From assembly GCF_003464595.1 (NCBI RefSeq), contig NZ_QRZF01000006.1, forward strand, positions 62,001 to 126,000: a DNA stretch of 64,000 nucleotides. Reading direction: 5' to 3'. Shown here in pieces: positions 61,642 through 64,000 of this stretch; position 1 is the first letter of the stretch, and every line of letters starts with the position of its first letter. Source of the DNA: Bacteroides intestinalis (GTDB lineage: Bacteria; Bacteroidota; Bacteroidia; Bacteroidales; Bacteroidaceae). The position numbers were made by a program, and so were the translations under genes. The notes under the pieces are model-generated. The model saw only the letters and a list, made by a program, of their open reading frames with translations, was not told the origin of the DNA and made no database searches.

Positions 61642-63207
61642 ATGAGACACCTATTTATCTCTGAGAGATGTAAAATATTTGGTTTGCTTCTTCTGTTGGC
61701 AGCTGGTTCGGCTGCACTTCGTGCTCAGGATCAGCCGGGCATTAAAAACATACGTACGGTGGTGTATGAGCCGCTGCTGAAGGACACTACGTGGGTGACC
61801 GGCAAGGTGGTGGATTACATTACATTCGTGAAATACGACAGCAAAGGCCGTGCGATGGTAGAGAACAGGCTGAAGCCGGACGGCAGTCCGCATGGTAAAC
61901 TGGTGTATGTGTATAACCCTGCCGGACAGGTGTCGCGTGAGATTTATGCAACTGCGGATAAAGGAGTCAGCGATTGTTGGGGCTATACCTATGATGAAAA
62001 AGGGCGGCTGAATTGCATTGCCTATATGAACGGGCAGGAAGATACACTCCAGATTACTTCTGCCTTGTACGATGAAGCGGGAAAGATGTTGAAAATGTAC
62101 TTCAAAGACTATGTGAACAAGAGGTCATCGGGCAGACAAGTGCTGTACAATGCGGATGGAACGCCGGAGAAGATTATCCTGATGGGTGGGCCGGATGAAA
62201 AGATGGAACGCGTGGGAGAATACCCGATTGGAAAGGGGGATACACTGACGCTGAAAAGAAGGGGTGCACTACAGTTAGGTAAGATGCGGGTGGTGAAAGA
62301 TGATAATCAGAAGAATCCGATTCGGAAGATAGATGAAGCGGGTAACTGGACAGAGCGTTTTGAAGGTTGCAATGAATATGGAGAACCGAATTTCATTATC
62401 CGCAGGGATATAGAGTATGTAGGCGGTGGAAATGACTGGGAGAAAATACCCGTGCGCGGTAAAGTGAAGAAGGTACAGCAAAGGTCGTACGTTGCCATCG
62501 CCAAAGGTCCGCAGGTGGTGGATAAGGGAGAGAAGAAAGGGCAGTTCTTCGTTTATGAGTTTGGTGAAAACGGACGGAAAATAAAAGAGGAACGGTTCAC
62601 GGAAGCGGGAGTATGCCGGGAGAAGATTCAGTATGAATATAATGAGAATGGGAATTTGTCGAAAGAAAGCCATTATACACCGGCGAATGTGCTGACGGTA
62701 AACAAGAGTTATGGATATGATAAGGAAGGGCGTCTCAAGCACTGTTCAATACTGGATGATAAGGGTGAAATTATGCAGCGGGATGTGTATCGCTATGACA
62801 TAGAAGGTAATATGGTACAGGAAGCCGGTTACCTGACGAATGGAACAAAATGTAGTGAGTTCCGTTATATATATGATTCCTATGGGCAGCAAATAGAGCG
62901 GAAAGTGCTGTTGCAACCCGAAGGATCTGATCCGGTTGGCTCTGTTCGGAGAGGCTATAATTTTCAGGGGCGTGTAGTGTTCGAAGAATATCTTTCACCG
63001 GATGGTACATCTCAAAGCCAGCATACGTATCGGTACAATACCAAAGGGGAACTGATTTCCGGAACAGAGCGTCCGGAAGGGCAAACCGAAGAAGTGAAAT
63101 ACGTCTATAAATTCCATAATGACAATCAGGGAAACTGGAAAATCAGAATCAAGTATATAGACGATGTGCCGGTGGTGTACGAAGAGCGTGAATATACATA
63201 TTATTAG
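61642..63207 (+). CDS. Secreted YD/RHS-like repeat protein
   Basis: A 521-residue exported protein (signal peptide about 1-29, ALRAQ). From residue 50 to the end it is built of repeats of the form YD/YN-x-x-G-x (for example YDSKGRAM, YNPAGQVS, YDEKGRLN, YNENGNLS, YDKEGRLK, YDIEGNMV, YNTKGELI), like YD/RHS repeats that form beta-structured shells. There is no toxin domain at the C-terminus and no RHS core ending, so it is not a complete RHS toxin. The role may be in surface binding. An in-frame TTG at 61636 is less likely as start. Confidence 0.75.
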   Translation: MRHLFISERCKIFGLLLLLAAGSAALRAQDQPGIKNIRTVVYEPLLKDTTWVTGKVVDYITFVKYDSKGRAMVENRLKPDGSPHGKLVYVYNPAGQVSREIYATADKGVSDCWGYTYDEKGRLNCIAYMNGQEDTLQITSALYDEAGKMLKMYFKDYVNKRSSGRQVLYNADGTPEKIILMGGPDEKMERVGEYPIGKGDTLTLKRRGALQLGKMRVVKDDNQKNPIRKIDEAGNWTERFEGCNEYGEPNFIIRRDIEYVGGGNDWEKIPVRGKVKKVQQRSYVAIAKGPQVVDKGEKKGQFFVYEFGENGRKIKEERFTEAGVCREKIQYEYNENGNLSKESHYTPANVLTVNKSYGYDKEGRLKHCSILDDKGEIMQRDVYRYDIEGNMVQEAGYLTNGTKCSEFRYIYDSYGQQIERKVLLQPEGSDPVGSVRRGYNFQGRVVFEEYLSPDGTSQSQHTYRYNTKGELISGTERPEGQTEEVKYVYKFHNDNQGNWKIRIKYIDDVPVVYEEREYTYY

Positions 63208-63215
63208 TGTGGATA

Positions 63216-63310
63216 TTAGGCGCGGATTACACGGATTGCGCGGATTTAAAGCTGCGCTATTGTGTCAATTAACTAAAAAATTCGCGTAATCCGTGTAATC
63301 CGCGCCTAAA
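63216..63310. repeat. Palindromic intergenic repeat, copy 1
   Basis: Arms of about 30 bp: TTAGGCGCGGATTACACGG at the left and its complement at the right end, around an inner part with CTGCGCTAT. Built from the short unit CGGATTACG/A. It lies directly after the YD-repeat gene. Confidence 0.85.
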
Positions 63311-63376
63311 AAAGTACCATTTACAATCTTTTTGTAGAATCTGCGAAACTTGAATTAAAAATAAAAATGAAATTGT

Positions 63377-63868
63377 ATGAAGAAGATTATTAACCCGTGG
63401 AAAGATTTGGAAGGATACAATTGTTTCGGTTGTGCTCCCAATAATGAGTCCGGTGTGAAAATGGAGTTTTACGAGGATGGCGACGAGGTGGTGAGCATCT
63501 GGAAGCCGCGTCCGGAGTATCAGGGTTGGCTGAATACGCTGCATGGTGGCATTCAGTCGGTGTTGCTGGATGAAATTTGCGGATGGGTGGTAGTGCGTAA
63601 GTTGCAGACAAGCGGGGTGACTTCGAAGATGGAAACCCGTTTTCGTAAACCGGTGTCGACTAAAGACTCGCATGTCGTGTTGCGGGCTTCCATACGCGAA
63701 CAGAAGCGGAATATCGTAATTATCGATGCGAAACTTTATAATGAGGCGGGAGAGGTGTGTTCGGAGGCGGTATGCACTTATTTTACTTTCCCGAAGGAGA
63801 AGGCGGAACAGGAAATGCACTTTCATCACTGCGATGTGGAGAAGGAGGAGATTCTGCCGCTGATTTAA
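63377..63868 (+). CDS. PaaI-type hotdog thioesterase
   Basis: A 163-residue acyl-CoA thioesterase-like protein. CFGCAPNNESGVKMEF (about residues 17-32) and WLNTLHGGIQSVLLDEICGWVV (about 52-73) give the hotdog-fold HGG motif with a catalytic aspartate/glutamate on the following helix. ETRFRKPV is the typical substrate-tunnel strand. It is flanked on both sides by the same palindromic repeat and stands alone. The acyl substrate is not evident. Confidence 0.88.
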   Translation: MKKIINPWKDLEGYNCFGCAPNNESGVKMEFYEDGDEVVSIWKPRPEYQGWLNTLHGGIQSVLLDEICGWVVVRKLQTSGVTSKMETRFRKPVSTKDSHVVLRASIREQKRNIVIIDAKLYNEAGEVCSEAVCTYFTFPKEKAEQEMHFHHCDVEKEEILPLI

Positions 63869-63901
63869 GTTTGCTTACTATGGACGGTTAATGAATATAA
63901 T

Positions 63902-64000
63902 TTTAGGCGCGGATTACGCGGATTACACGGATTAATGACTGCGCTATCACACTATATTACAGGAAAAGAATCCGTGTAATCCGCGTAATCCGCGCCTAAA
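63902..64000. repeat. Palindromic intergenic repeat, copy 2
   Basis: Perfect 32-bp arms starting TTTAGGCGCGGATTACGCGG, with the same CTGCGCTAT inner part as copy 1. It runs to the last base of the window, where it appears complete. Confidence 0.85.

Noticed and set aside
1..64000. tRNA, rRNA, integrase or complete insertion sequence
   Set aside because: None was recognised on either strand; a tRNAscan and an IS-database search would be decisive.

Overview
The window looks like chromosome from a gut Bacteroides species. Evidence: three ECF sigma/FecR anti-sigma pairs, three SusC/SusD pairs, promoters of the TTTG-N19-21-TAnnTTTG type, lipoproteins with Bacteroidales-style lipoboxes, and the Bacteroidales-specific VirE-N / DUF4248 / HU-like / 'smalltalk' / amidase gene set. 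The species cannot be fixed from sequence reading alone. No rRNA, tRNA, CRISPR array or intact insertion sequence was seen.

Layout. (1) 1-8.8 kb is housekeeping: end of a Yip1-like gene, smpB, a metH lacking the reactivation domain, an MltF-like lytic transglycosylase, udk, a Dabb protein, a DsbD-like thiol reductase and a chloramphenicol-acetyltransferase-like protein. (2) 8.9-20.9 kb is a pectin-type polysaccharide utilization locus (PUL): sigma, anti-sigma, SusC, SusD, a surface lipoprotein, a PL1-type pectate lyase lipoprotein and a GH105-type unsaturated galacturonyl hydrolase. A lone DUF2490 protein follows. (3) 21.7-23.6 kb is an AbiEi/AbiEii type IV toxin-antitoxin pair with a nested palindromic operator. 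(4) 23.7-25.9 kb holds two membrane acyltransferase-type genes. (5) 26.2-27.9 kb is a sigma/anti-sigma pair with no SusC after it, followed by about 670 bp without a convincing gene that carries two arrays of helically phased repeats. (6) 28.5-32.0 kb is a minus-strand flavodoxin / aldo-keto reductase / acetyltransferase / AraC cluster.

(7) 32.4-51.1 kb holds two adjacent SusCD loci without any recognisable glycoside hydrolase. The first has SusC, SusD and a periplasmic glycerophosphodiester phosphodiesterase (GDPD) fused to a PP2C-like domain. After a Fic gene, the second has sigma, anti-sigma, SusC, SusD, a secreted metallo-beta-lactamase-fold protein, a second GDPD and a GlpT-like glycerol-3-phosphate antiporter. 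Together they read as a system for importing and cleaving glycerophosphodiester-containing molecules (lipid headgroups or teichoic-acid-like polymers). Two decayed copies of one small gene, at 39.5 and 51.2 kb, flank the Fic plus second-locus segment as direct repeats.

(8) 51.6-54.5 kb is a worn accessory stretch: an AraC regulator, a DUF4405 membrane protein, a truncated XRE gene, a perfect 28-bp-arm hairpin, an internally deleted GNAT gene, a DUF2269-like protein and an orphan XRE gene with twin palindromes. (9) 54.6-56.0 kb is an MqsR-like toxin with an antitoxin that joins an MqsA-like N-terminus (zinc cysteines lost) to a Panacea/SocA domain. (10) 56.1-64 kb holds an AAA-ATPase/PD-(D/E)XK protein, the VirE-DUF4248-HU-smalltalk-amidase module, a YD-repeat secreted protein and a PaaI-type thioesterase lying between two copies of a long palindromic repeat.
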